Shown: positions 45,130 through 53,653 of the stretch, one piece after another
Position numbering within the stretch: position 1 is the stretch's first letter
Layout of the letters: each line of letters begins with the position of its first letter
Assembly: GCA_040381475.1 (NCBI GenBank)
Contig: JBEIHH010000001.1
Span: forward strand, 62,001-126,000
Reading direction: 5' to 3'
DNA from: JAIBBG01 sp040381475
GTDB taxonomy: Bacteria; Bacteroidota; Bacteroidia; Flavobacteriales_D; Sanyastnellaceae
Length of the DNA: 64,000 nucleotides
Notes under the pieces: generated by a model
Database searches by the model: none
Seen by the model: only the letters and a program-made list of their open reading frames with translations
Told to the model about the DNA's origin: nothing
Position numbers and translations under genes: made by a program

Positions 45130-48100
45130 ATGGCTGCCAAAAACCTAAATAGGATATTTGTTGTCCTTGGTGTTTTTCTTTTTACTCCAGTGCTGAATGC
45201 TCAGGATCTGCCTGAATTCAACATGTCGGACACGACGATCACTGAATGCTACGGTATTCTTTACGACAGCGGTGGTCCCGGTGCCTCTTATGGCCCCAAC
45301 GAAAATACAGTTACGGTCATCAATACCGGCGGAGTCCTGACGCTCACGTTTTTCGGAACTTTCGCTTTTGAAAACAATCTGGATTCTCTTTATATCTACG
45401 ATGGAACTAACACAGCAGCTCCTCTGATAGGCGGATACACCGGCCAGACCATGCCACCTGTTCTTACAGCCAACAGTGGGGCTGTTACGGTAGTTCTCAC
45501 TTCGGATAACAACGTTTCAGCAGCAGGCTTTTCATTTGAATGGGAAAGTACCCAACCAGTGCCCATCCCACCGATTATCTCTGTGAATAGTATCCCGAGT
45601 TGCAATGCATCGCAACTGAATATTAATTTTTCTACACCCGTTCAGTGTTCTTGGCTAAGCACTGCTGTTTTCACAGTTTCAGCCAACGGACAGAATATTC
45701 CTGTTAACAGTGTGCAGCAAAACTGTGCAGGTGGTCAGACTGCATTGGTAACATTGGTCCTGGGACAGCCTTTTACCTATAACTGCAATTTCCTTGTCAA
45801 TATGGTTATTCAGATACCAGATGACTGCGGGTTCTTACATGAATTCACCATCGGAACTTCTTTTGTATTCCAGAATTGTGGTATCAACGCAACAGTAGTG
45901 GCTGACTCACCCAATGTTTGTCCGGGAGGCTGCACGAATATTGAAGTCGATGTTGCTGGCTGTTTTACATACACTTATTCATGGTCAAATGGACTTCCCC
46001 CGAATGCCGGTCCTCACAACGTTTGCCCGACGACTTCGACTGTTTATTCCGTAACCATCAATGAACTTGAAACAGGTAATTCAACTGTGAAGACCATTGC
46101 TATCGGTATCGTGAATGTTGACATTGTGACGCCTGAACAAACCCTTTGCCAGTCTGCTCCGAATTTGACCCTCGTGGCTGGAACTATTGGCACCTGGTCC
46201 GGTCCGGGTGTAGTGAACGGCACCAATCAATTCAATCCGGATTTGGCCGGAGGTGGAGTACACACCATTACCTTCAACGCAAACAGCTGCACCGATTCTT
46301 TTGACTTGACGGTTATTCCAATTTCAACAGAGGGTGTTACTGCGGCGTGTCCGGGAAGCGCTCCTTTCCAGCTAAATGCATCACCAACCGGAGGAACTTG
46401 GACCGGCGACAACACCACACCAGAAGGAATTTTTGATCCATTAGCTGCGGGCACTTACACTGCTGAATATGCCGTAAATGGTTGTACTGATCAGCTTACT
46501 ATCAATGTCGATAATATTCTCGGACCATTTACACTTGATCCGATATGTCAATCTATCTGGTATGATACCATTGCTTTTTCGCCTTTCGGCGGAAGCTGGT
46601 CAGGTGAAGGAATTGTCAATTCGTTCCTTGGTGTTTTTGCCCCCTCACAAGCCACCCCGGGTCCGTTGCAGTTAACATATACAATTAACGGGTGTGATCA
46701 GATATACGACGTCTTCGTTAAGGAAGTCAATGTTGATTCATTCGCTGAACTTTGTCCTGATGAAGAACCTCAGGTGCTCGACAGCACTCCTCTTCCTGCT
46801 GGTGGTGTTTGGTCAAGCCCGGATGGTGCTATGCTCAATACTGGCACTGGACTTTTTAATCCTGCGGTTATTCCGAGTGATACTTACACCTACATAACTT
46901 ATTTCGCACCCAACGGATGTGTTGATACGCTTTATGTTTATGTCATTGCAACAGACATCGAAACCTCGGAACTTGCTTTTTGTGTAAATGATCCGGCAGC
47001 AGCTCTTGACTCAATACTCACCGGAGAGATCGTGCCGGACAATGGTATCTGGTCGGGTCCGGGTGTGACCGGAAATATTACACTGGGCTTTAATTTTAAT
47101 CCCGCATCTGCAGGACTTGGTACCCATTTCATTTATTACACTGTGAATACTTGTCCTGATTCTATCGAAGTGACTGTTTTTCCTCCTGGTCTGCCCGATA
47201 CACCATTCAGTTTTTGCTCAACCGATGATCCGGTTGAATTGGTTCCAGGACTGGTTGCCGGTGGAACATGGAGCGGATCAGGTATTGTTGATGCAGAAAC
47301 CGGCATTTTTGATCCGGCTCTAGCCGACGATGGTACTTTTTATGTTTTGTGGACTAACCCCGCCGGATGTAATGACAGCATACTGATAACAGTTGAAACT
47401 TATGAAGAGCCTTCCATTACGGGTATCAATGCAGAATATTGTCTGCAAAGTATGGACGTGTCCTTTCAGACGAGCCCTGCCGGTGGTCTTCTCATAGGTT
47501 CGCTGGCAAGTCAGTTGTTCAATCCTATAAACCTTGGAGCTGGTAACTATCAAGTCATTTACAGAATAACTCCTGATGTTTGTCCGCAGTTGGAGGACAC
47601 AGTGAACTTTGTAATTCATCCCGCACTCTCATTAACTCCCCTGGTTGCTTCTGCAAATCCTATTTGTCCTGATCAGGCAGTTACCTTGACAACCACTGCC
47701 TCAGGCGGAAATCCTAATAATCCTGTCACTTATGCATGGAGCAACGGTGGAATTTCATTGCCGACAAATACTTCAACGCCCGGACAGTCTGCAACAATCT
47801 CTGTGACTATCAACGATGGTTGCTCAGATCCCGTGACGGTATCTGCAGATATTGCGGTTTTCGAGGAATATATTGTTACGCCTTTGACATCTGATTCCCT
47901 TTGTTTGGGTGAATTAGGTTTCGCAACACTTGATTTGTTTCCACCGGGTAATTATGAAATAACATGGAATGGTTTTTTTGATCCCGACAATTTCATTGAG
48001 GCATTAGCTGGCACAACCTACAACGTAGAGGTTACCGATGCGAATGGCTGTGAGCAGGATACCGTAATTGTAGTGCCTGTATTTGCTCCGGTTATTGCCG

Positions 48101-48624
48101 GATTCGCAACGACTCCGAACGTAGCCTGTATTCCATTTGAAGACATGGGCAATGTCATTTTTACTGATCAGTCGGCGAATGGTGTATCAGGTACATGGGA
48201 CTTTGGAAATGGAATAACGCTGCCATACAGTCCGGGTCAAAGTTTGATTCAGGCTTATCCTGGTCCGGGTGAATACACGGTCACTTTGAATATTGTCAAT
48301 TCAGGCGGATGTCCTGATGATGTTTCCAAAATTGTTTGCATACAGCCCTCGGATCCGATTTTCATCCCGGATATTTTTTCACCGAATGGTGACGGCAGAA
48401 ATGATACGCTCTTCGTTCGTGGCTTGTTTGTGAGTAAAATGGATTTTCGGGTTTACAACAGATGGGGAGAAGAAGTATTTGTATCTGAGAATCCTGGCAA
48501 AGGGTGGGATGGACAACAGCGCGGACAACCAGCTTCAACAGGAAGCTATTTCTATACACTTAAGGCGACTGTTTTTGGCAATGAAAAGATTGAGAAAAAC
48601 GGTGAAATCATTTTGGTGAGATAA
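45130..48624 (+). CDS. Giant adhesin-like protein with CUB-like domain, repeats and T9SS type B (CHU_C) domain
   Basis: A 1164-residue exported protein (signal ending VLNAQ; the ATG at 45130 is preferred to 45109). A CUB-like domain follows (about 20-145; DSLYIYDGTNTAAPL). From about 340 to 830 there are seven imperfect repeats with the pattern GGxWSGxGIV...GxFxPxxAxxGTYxxxYxxNGC, then a PKD-like domain (GTWDFGNGITLP, PGEYTVTL) and a C-terminal gliding-motility-associated domain (IFSPNGDGRNDTLFVRG, YNRWGEEVF), the type B T9SS signal. Type B cargo often pairs with a PorP/SprF protein, and one lies five bases downstream. Confidence 0.9.
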   Translation: MAAKNLNRIFVVLGVFLFTPVLNAQDLPEFNMSDTTITECYGILYDSGGPGASYGPNENTVTVINTGGVLTLTFFGTFAFENNLDSLYIYDGTNTAAPLIGGYTGQTMPPVLTANSGAVTVVLTSDNNVSAAGFSFEWESTQPVPIPPIISVNSIPSCNASQLNINFSTPVQCSWLSTAVFTVSANGQNIPVNSVQQNCAGGQTALVTLVLGQPFTYNCNFLVNMVIQIPDDCGFLHEFTIGTSFVFQNCGINATVVADSPNVCPGGCTNIEVDVAGCFTYTYSWSNGLPPNAGPHNVCPTTSTVYSVTINELETGNSTVKTIAIGIVNVDIVTPEQTLCQSAPNLTLVAGTIGTWSGPGVVNGTNQFNPDLAGGGVHTITFNANSCTDSFDLTVIPISTEGVTAACPGSAPFQLNASPTGGTWTGDNTTPEGIFDPLAAGTYTAEYAVNGCTDQLTINVDNILGPFTLDPICQSIWYDTIAFSPFGGSWSGEGIVNSFLGVFAPSQATPGPLQLTYTINGCDQIYDVFVKEVNVDSFAELCPDEEPQVLDSTPLPAGGVWSSPDGAMLNTGTGLFNPAVIPSDTYTYITYFAPNGCVDTLYVYVIATDIETSELAFCVNDPAAALDSILTGEIVPDNGIWSGPGVTGNITLGFNFNPASAGLGTHFIYYTVNTCPDSIEVTVFPPGLPDTPFSFCSTDDPVELVPGLVAGGTWSGSGIVDAETGIFDPALADDGTFYVLWTNPAGCNDSILITVETYEEPSITGINAEYCLQSMDVSFQTSPAGGLLIGSLASQLFNPINLGAGNYQVIYRITPDVCPQLEDTVNFVIHPALSLTPLVASANPICPDQAVTLTTTASGGNPNNPVTYAWSNGGISLPTNTSTPGQSATISVTINDGCSDPVTVSADIAVFEEYIVTPLTSDSLCLGELGFATLDLFPPGNYEITWNGFFDPDNFIEALAGTTYNVEVTDANGCEQDTVIVVPVFAPVIAGFATTPNVACIPFEDMGNVIFTDQSANGVSGTWDFGNGITLPYSPGQSLIQAYPGPGEYTVTLNIVNSGGCPDDVSKIVCIQPSDPIFIPDIFSPNGDGRNDTLFVRGLFVSKMDFRVYNRWGEEVFVSENPGKGWDGQQRGQPASTGSYFYTLKATVFGNEKIEKNGEIILVR

Positions 48625-48628
48625 AAAC

Positions 48629-49633
48629 ATGAAAAGATTTTATAGACTGATATTGAGTTTGGGCCTGGCGATATCGCTCACCGAGAGTTTCTCTCAGGAC
48701 ATTCACTTTTCGCAATTTCCAAATGTCATGGTGCTTTATAACCCGGCATTCAACGGACAATTCGAGCAAATGATGAAAGGAACATTGTTGCATCGCCGAC
48801 AATGGAGAGGCATAGGAGAGGGCTACACGACCAGCGGATTTGATGCCCAGTACAAGTTGCTCAGCCTTTATGGCGATAATTATCTGGGATTCGGGTTACT
48901 CGTCCTTCAGGACAATGCAGGCTTTGCGAGTTTGAAAACTTTCAGTGTTAAAGGATCTGTGGCCTACCATTTGATTGCGGGCAAGAATGATATGTTATCG
49001 GCAGGAGGCACTATAGGTTATGAGCAGCGTTCAATGAATTTCGATGGTTTAGCCTGGGACTCACAGTACAATGGTGTGAACTACGATCCAACTCTGGATG
49101 ATAAAGAAAGAATAATTGCTGTCAAACGGGGTGTTGTGGATGTGGGTGCCGGTATCAACTGGAGGCATAAAGGAAAGAACAGGGTATCGCTTGGCTATGG
49201 CATTTTTCACGCAGGTCAGCAACGCACAATGGTTGCTCGCGGCGACGACAGGCTTCGGCTGCGCAGCGCATTCAACTTCTCTCTGATCAAGAGATACGAG
49301 CATATTGATATGAAATATGATGTGCTGGTTCAAAGACAATCAGGCGCAATGGAGATATTACTCGGCTTGACCAGCGACTACAGACTCGGCGATGATTCGC
49401 GCTATACCAATGTCAAGACCTCAAGTGTTATCAGGGTAGGAGCCTTTTATCGTTTGCGCGATGCCATACATCCTTACATCGGATTTGATTACAAACGTTT
49501 TGCGGGAATATCAATCGGGTATGATATTAGAATGCGCAAAATGCCCACTATATCTTCAAGACCCGGAGGAATAGAAGTAACACTCTCTTATCTCGGATTG
49601 CCCAACCGGAGAAGAATGAAAGTGGTGCATTAA
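48629..49633 (+). CDS. PorP/SprF family T9SS outer-membrane protein
   Basis: A 334-residue beta-barrel protein with a signal peptide (to about residue 23) and the family's start DIHFSQFPNVMVLYNPAFNG, then RRQWRGIGEGYTTSGFDAQY. Amphipathic strands continue to the C-terminus. Proteins of this family help secretion or surface attachment of type B T9SS cargo encoded next to them. The adhesin gene ends four bases before this start, so the pair is surely co-expressed and probably works together. Confidence 0.92.
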   Translation: MKRFYRLILSLGLAISLTESFSQDIHFSQFPNVMVLYNPAFNGQFEQMMKGTLLHRRQWRGIGEGYTTSGFDAQYKLLSLYGDNYLGFGLLVLQDNAGFASLKTFSVKGSVAYHLIAGKNDMLSAGGTIGYEQRSMNFDGLAWDSQYNGVNYDPTLDDKERIIAVKRGVVDVGAGINWRHKGKNRVSLGYGIFHAGQQRTMVARGDDRLRLRSAFNFSLIKRYEHIDMKYDVLVQRQSGAMEILLGLTSDYRLGDDSRYTNVKTSSVIRVGAFYRLRDAIHPYIGFDYKRFAGISIGYDIRMRKMPTISSRPGGIEVTLSYLGLPNRRRMKVVH

Positions 49634-49727
49634 GCAATCATCTTTCCAATGTCAATAATTTTCATGCGGCACCTTCGTGGCACCCCAGGATGTGATTTCT
49701 TTCGCAGAAATCATTATATCACTGCCC

Positions 49728-51035
49728 ATGGCATCTTTTGAAATTATTGGTGGAAAAAAATTAAGTGGAGATGTAATTCCGCAGGGAGCAAAGAACGAAG
49801 CACTTCAAATTGTTTCTGCTGTTTTACTTACTTCAGAAAAGGTTACCATTTCGAATATACCGAATATTCGCGATGTTATGAAGTTGATAGAACTTCTTCA
49901 GGCGATGGGCGTTCACGTCACCAAAATTGATCAGAACACATATTCATTTGAAGCCAAAAATGTGAACCTTGAATATCTCCTTACAGAAGATTTCAAGAAA
50001 AAGGGCGGAGCATTGAGGGGCTCAATTATGATTATCGGCCCCCTCTTGGCGCGCTTTGGTGTTGCATACATACCTGAACCGGGGGGAGACAAAATCGGAC
50101 GCAGACCAGTGGACACTCACCTTCGCGGTTTTGAAAATCTAGGCGCAACCTTCGAACACATGAAGGAAGAGAGATTTTACAAGATCAATGCGAAGAATCT
50201 GCGTGGCACTTATATGGTGCTAGATGAAGCTTCTGTTACAGGAACTGCGAATGTGCTTATGGCTGCTTCTCTCGCTAAAGGCGAAACAACGATTTACAAC
50301 GCAGCATGTGAACCTTATCTGCAGCAATTATGCAAGATGATTGTCCGAATGGGCGGCAAGATCGATGGTATCGGGTCCAATAAGCTGATCATTCAGGGTG
50401 TAGATCAATTGGGAGGCTGTGAGCACAGGATGCTTCCAGATATGATTGAAATAGGAAGCTTCATCGGCCTGGCCGCCACCACGCAATCCGAAATTACAAT
50501 ACGCAACTGCGCTATATCGGAGCTTGGTGTAATTCCTTCCGTATTCAGGAAAATGGGTATAGAAATGGAATTCAGAGGTGATGACATATATCTGCCGGCG
50601 CAGGAATCCTACAAGATTCAAAGTTTGATCGATGGTTCTATTCTTACCATCAGAGATGGTATCTGGCCGGCCTTTACTCCTGACCTTATTTCAGTTGCTT
50701 TGGTCACTGCCACTCAGGCAAAAGGAAGTGTGCTGATTCACCAATGGATGTTCGAAAGCAGGTTATTCTTTGTCGACAACCTCATCGATATGGGTGCAAA
50801 AATTATTTTGTGTGATCCGCACCGTGCCGTTGTTATTGGCAGTAACCGTGAGACGAGGTTGCGTGGTATCACCATGTCATCGCCGGATATCAGAGCCGGT
50901 GTGTCGATGTTAATTGCGGCGCTTGCTGCCAACGGAAAGAGCACCATTCACAACATCGAACAAATTGACCGGGGTTATCAGGATATCGAAAACAGACTCA
51001 AGGCAATAGGCGCTGACATCAGGAGAATTGAATAG
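49728..51035 (+). CDS. murA: UDP-N-acetylglucosamine 1-carboxyvinyltransferase
   Basis: A 435-residue MurA that adds enolpyruvate to UDP-GlcNAc, the first step of peptidoglycan synthesis. FEIIGGKKLSGDVIPQGAKNEAL gives the substrate Lys/Asn pair, and SPDIRAGVSMLIAALAA and DRGYQDIENRLKAIGA are typical. In the active-site loop the sequence is PGGDKIGRRPVD; fosfomycin-sensitive enzymes have PGGCxIGxRPVD, so Asp121 stands where the fosfomycin-reactive Cys would be. I chose the ATG at 49728 (MASFEIIGG); the longer frame begins at 49677. Single gene. Confidence 0.95.
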   Translation: MASFEIIGGKKLSGDVIPQGAKNEALQIVSAVLLTSEKVTISNIPNIRDVMKLIELLQAMGVHVTKIDQNTYSFEAKNVNLEYLLTEDFKKKGGALRGSIMIIGPLLARFGVAYIPEPGGDKIGRRPVDTHLRGFENLGATFEHMKEERFYKINAKNLRGTYMVLDEASVTGTANVLMAASLAKGETTIYNAACEPYLQQLCKMIVRMGGKIDGIGSNKLIIQGVDQLGGCEHRMLPDMIEIGSFIGLAATTQSEITIRNCAISELGVIPSVFRKMGIEMEFRGDDIYLPAQESYKIQSLIDGSILTIRDGIWPAFTPDLISVALVTATQAKGSVLIHQWMFESRLFFVDNLIDMGAKIILCDPHRAVVIGSNRETRLRGITMSSPDIRAGVSMLIAALAANGKSTIHNIEQIDRGYQDIENRLKAIGADIRRIE

Positions 51036-51120
51036 AAGTCCTATCGTTCTTTTTTTTTGGCAGAATGTTTGCCTGAAGTCTTTTCGTAATCTTTAATTTT
51101 ACTTCGCAAAACATAACAAC

Positions 51121-51690
51121 ATGATCAGACGAATCCTCACCATATCTCTGGCTGCAGCAATGGTCGCCGGAATTTATGGTTTTACAGTTAACGAAAACTC
51201 TTCAAAGGCCAGGAAAATGGCTGAAATGCCTGTGAAAATCGGTACAAACATTGGCGATGAAGCGCCTGAAATTGATATGGCAGGTGTTGATGGCAAAAAC
51301 ATCAAATTGTCATCTCTGCGTGGTAAGCTGGTGTTGATTGATTTCTGGGCTTCCTGGTGTGGCCCTTGCCGCAGAGAGAACCCCAATGTGGTTGGAGCTT
51401 ATGATAAATACAACAAGGCCAAGTTTAAAACGGCCAAGGGGTTTGATATTTTTTCTGTTTCGCTGGATCAGAATAAGGACGCATGGACTGCGGCTATCCA
51501 AAAGGACGGACTTACTTGGAAAAATCATGTCAGCGACCTGAAAGGCTGGCAGAATGGCGCTGCCGCTGTTTACGGTGTTGGTAGTATCCCAATGAGTTTT
51601 CTGGTTGATGAGAAAGGTATCATTGTAGCCAAGAATCTGCGCGGTCTTGAGCTCCATAAGCAACTCGACCTGCATGTGAAGAGCTTGTAA
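51121..51690 (+). CDS. TlpA-like thioredoxin-fold protein
   Basis: A 189-residue exported thioredoxin-fold protein (signal or anchor within residues 1-22). The active site is WASWCGPCRRENPNV, preceded by SSLRGKLVLIDF; the cis-Pro region is VGSIPMSFLVDEKG. Proteins of this TlpA/ResA/AhpC-TSA type reduce disulfides in the cell envelope, for example during cytochrome c maturation. The partner is not adjacent. It ends just before the grpE promoter and the terminator at 51721. Confidence 0.9.
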   Translation: MIRRILTISLAAAMVAGIYGFTVNENSSKARKMAEMPVKIGTNIGDEAPEIDMAGVDGKNIKLSSLRGKLVLIDFWASWCGPCRRENPNVVGAYDKYNKAKFKTAKGFDIFSVSLDQNKDAWTAAIQKDGLTWKNHVSDLKGWQNGAAAVYGVGSIPMSFLVDEKGIIVAKNLRGLELHKQLDLHVKSL

Positions 51691-51718
51691 TTATTTCGAC
51701 ATAAAGAACCTACATTTG
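51685..51718 (+). promoter_or_regulatory. Predicted grpE-dnaJ promoter
   Basis: TTG at 51685-51687, a 23-base spacer and TACATTTG at 51711-51718. The following CACCCCCC begins the terminator-like hairpin, so the transcript's first bases would contain it. Confidence 0.55.
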
Positions 51719-51720
51719 CA

Positions 51721-51748
51721 CCCCCCGAAACTTTTGGGGGGTTTTTTT
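51721..51748 (+). terminator. Terminator-like hairpin at the grpE transcript start
   Basis: CCCCCC and GGGGGG around a nine-base GAAACTTTT loop, then seven T residues. It can end the tlpA-like transcript, but lies immediately after the predicted grpE -7 element, so it may also form at the 5' end of the grpE mRNA. Confidence 0.75.
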
Positions 51749-51784
51749 ATTGAATTATCTGCCAGATTGACCCATTCAGAACAC

Positions 51785-52411
51785 ATGGCAAAAAACTTGA
51801 AGACTAGGATCCGGAACATTTTCGCAAACATGAATACCGAAGAAAAAAGAGTAGAAGAAACTACCGAAGAACAGAATACGAATGCCGAACAAGCACTACC
51901 CGATAATCACAACCCGGATATTGGTGCTCATGAGGATCCCGCGCAAAGCCATTCACCAGCATCGGAATTGGAAAAATGGCAGATAGAGGCAGCCGACTGG
52001 AAAGACAAATACCTCCGGTTGTATGCTGAATTCGACAATTTCAGAAAACGCAGCATGAAGGAAAGGGTTGACCTGCTGTCAACAGCTTCGGCAGACGTTA
52101 TTCGCGAAATGTTGCCTGTGATTGATGATTTCGACAGAGCGGTCAGAGCCAATGAAACTGCGGTAGACCTTGATGCTGTCAAAGAAGGATTTGTATTGAT
52201 CCATTCCAAACTGTATAAAAAACTGGAATCGAAAGGCCTGAGGCCGGTTGAAGCAACGGGTAAGCTGTTTGATACAGACTTTCACGAGGCGATTACTCAA
52301 ATTCCTGCTCCTTCTCCGGATATGGTAGGTAAGGTGGTAGATGAACTTGAAAAAGGTTATTTGTTACATGAAAAGGTGATACGTTTTTCAAAAGTTGTTA
52401 TTGGTCAATAA
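51785..52411 (+). CDS. grpE: Nucleotide exchange factor GrpE
   Basis: A GrpE of 208 residues (from ATG 51785; ATG 51830, MNTEEKRVEE, is also possible and the acidic N-terminal tail does not decide it). GrpE releases ADP from DnaK. The coiled-coil helix (KWQIEAADWKDKYLRLYAEFDNFRKRS) and the C-terminal beta domain (FDTDFHEAITQIPAPSP and KGYLLHEKVIRFSKVVIG) are clear. dnaJ follows after 11 bases in one operon. dnaK is not in the window. Confidence 0.94.
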   Translation: MAKNLKTRIRNIFANMNTEEKRVEETTEEQNTNAEQALPDNHNPDIGAHEDPAQSHSPASELEKWQIEAADWKDKYLRLYAEFDNFRKRSMKERVDLLSTASADVIREMLPVIDDFDRAVRANETAVDLDAVKEGFVLIHSKLYKKLESKGLRPVEATGKLFDTDFHEAITQIPAPSPDMVGKVVDELEKGYLLHEKVIRFSKVVIGQ

Positions 52412-52422
52412 GAAAGTATTTC

Positions 52423-53538
52423 ATGGCAAAAAGGGATTATTACGATATTTTGGGTGTAGCGAAGAACGCATCAGAGGCTGAAATCAAAAAGGCCTACAGA
52501 CAGCTTGCATTGAAATACCATCCAGATAAAAACCCGGGGAATAGCGAGGCTGAGGAGAAGTTCAAAGAAGCGGCTGACGCATACGGAGTCCTTAGTGATG
52601 CTCAGAAACGCGCTCAATACGATCAGTTTGGTCATGCAGGCATGGGTGGTGGCGGCGGATATGGCGGCCAGCACATGAATATGGACGATATTTTCTCCCA
52701 GTTCGGCGACATTTTCGGTAACGCCTTCGGTGGAGGATATGGCGGCAATGGAGGCGGCGGAGGTCAGCGTCGGGTGAAAGGATCTAATCTTCGCATCAAG
52801 GTGAAGCTGACATTGGAGGAAATTGCGCTAGGAACAACCAAAAAAATCAAGGTGTTCAAACTTGTGAATGCAGCTGATGTGACTTTTGATACATGTTCAA
52901 CCTGCAACGGAATGGGGCAGGTAAGGCGCGTAACGAATACCATTTTGGGTCAGATGGCAACAACCTCAACATGTCCGAAATGTCATGGTGCCGGGAAGTC
53001 CATCAAGAACAAACCCAAAGATGCCGACGAGAATGGCCAGAAGCGATCTGAAGAATTAATCGAAATCAACATCCCTGCCGGCGTTGGTGACGGCATGACA
53101 CTAAATGTTGCCGGTAAAGGCAATGCTGGTCCATATGGCGGTGTACCTGGAGACTTGCTCGTTCAAATAGAAGAAGAGGAGCATCCCGATTTGAAAAGAG
53201 ATGGCATTAATTTATACTACGATTTATATATCAATTTTGCAGATGCTGCGCTCGGATGCACGACTGAGGTGCCCCTTGTCAAAGGTCGCGCTCAGATAAA
53301 AATAGATGCAGGCACTCAGAGTGGAAAAATTCTGCGCCTGAAGGGAAAGGGTATCAAAGAGGTGAATGGGTATGGTCAGGGAGATTTGCTGGTAAACATC
53401 AACGTCTGGACACCACAAAAGCTCAATGATGAAGAGAAAAATCTTTTGGAAAAGTTCAGAAGCTCATCGAATTTCAAACCGAGCCCAACCACCAAAGACA
53501 AAAGCTTTTTTCAGAAGGTGAAGGAAATGTTTCAGTGA
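52423..53538 (+). CDS. dnaJ: Chaperone DnaJ, with a reduced zinc-finger region
   Basis: A 371-residue DnaJ: J domain (about 1-70) with the HPD motif in LKYHPDKNPG, a Gly-rich region (GMGGGGGYGG...), a zinc-binding segment and the C-terminal substrate-binding domains. The usual four CxxCxGxG motifs are reduced to two: CSTCNGMG and CPKCHGAG. By their spacing these are motifs II and III. The places of motifs I and IV read FKLVNAADV and KPKDADENGQ. So zinc centre II is kept and zinc centre I is gone. It follows grpE and ends at a terminator. Confidence 0.94.
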   Translation: MAKRDYYDILGVAKNASEAEIKKAYRQLALKYHPDKNPGNSEAEEKFKEAADAYGVLSDAQKRAQYDQFGHAGMGGGGGYGGQHMNMDDIFSQFGDIFGNAFGGGYGGNGGGGGQRRVKGSNLRIKVKLTLEEIALGTTKKIKVFKLVNAADVTFDTCSTCNGMGQVRRVTNTILGQMATTSTCPKCHGAGKSIKNKPKDADENGQKRSEELIEINIPAGVGDGMTLNVAGKGNAGPYGGVPGDLLVQIEEEEHPDLKRDGINLYYDLYINFADAALGCTTEVPLVKGRAQIKIDAGTQSGKILRLKGKGIKEVNGYGQGDLLVNINVWTPQKLNDEEKNLLEKFRSSSNFKPSPTTKDKSFFQKVKEMFQ

Positions 53539-53548
53539 TCGTGGCCTG

Positions 53549-53577
53549 AATGCGGCAATAAGTGCTGCATTTTTTTC
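53549..53577 (+). terminator. Terminator of grpE-dnaJ
   Basis: An 8-bp stem AATGCGGC / GCTGCATT (one G-T pair), seven-base loop and seven T residues. Confidence 0.7.
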
Positions 53578-53653
53578 ACAGCATATCGACCTATGCTGCT
53601 GGAGACAGTAATAATCGAAACGCTCTCTTCAAGAACGTAAAATGCGATGCGGA

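Noticed and set aside
46150..47610. Possible tandem DNA repeats or a CRISPR-like array
   Set aside because: The periodicity is at protein level only (imperfect beta-domain repeats); DNA units are divergent and there are no spacers.
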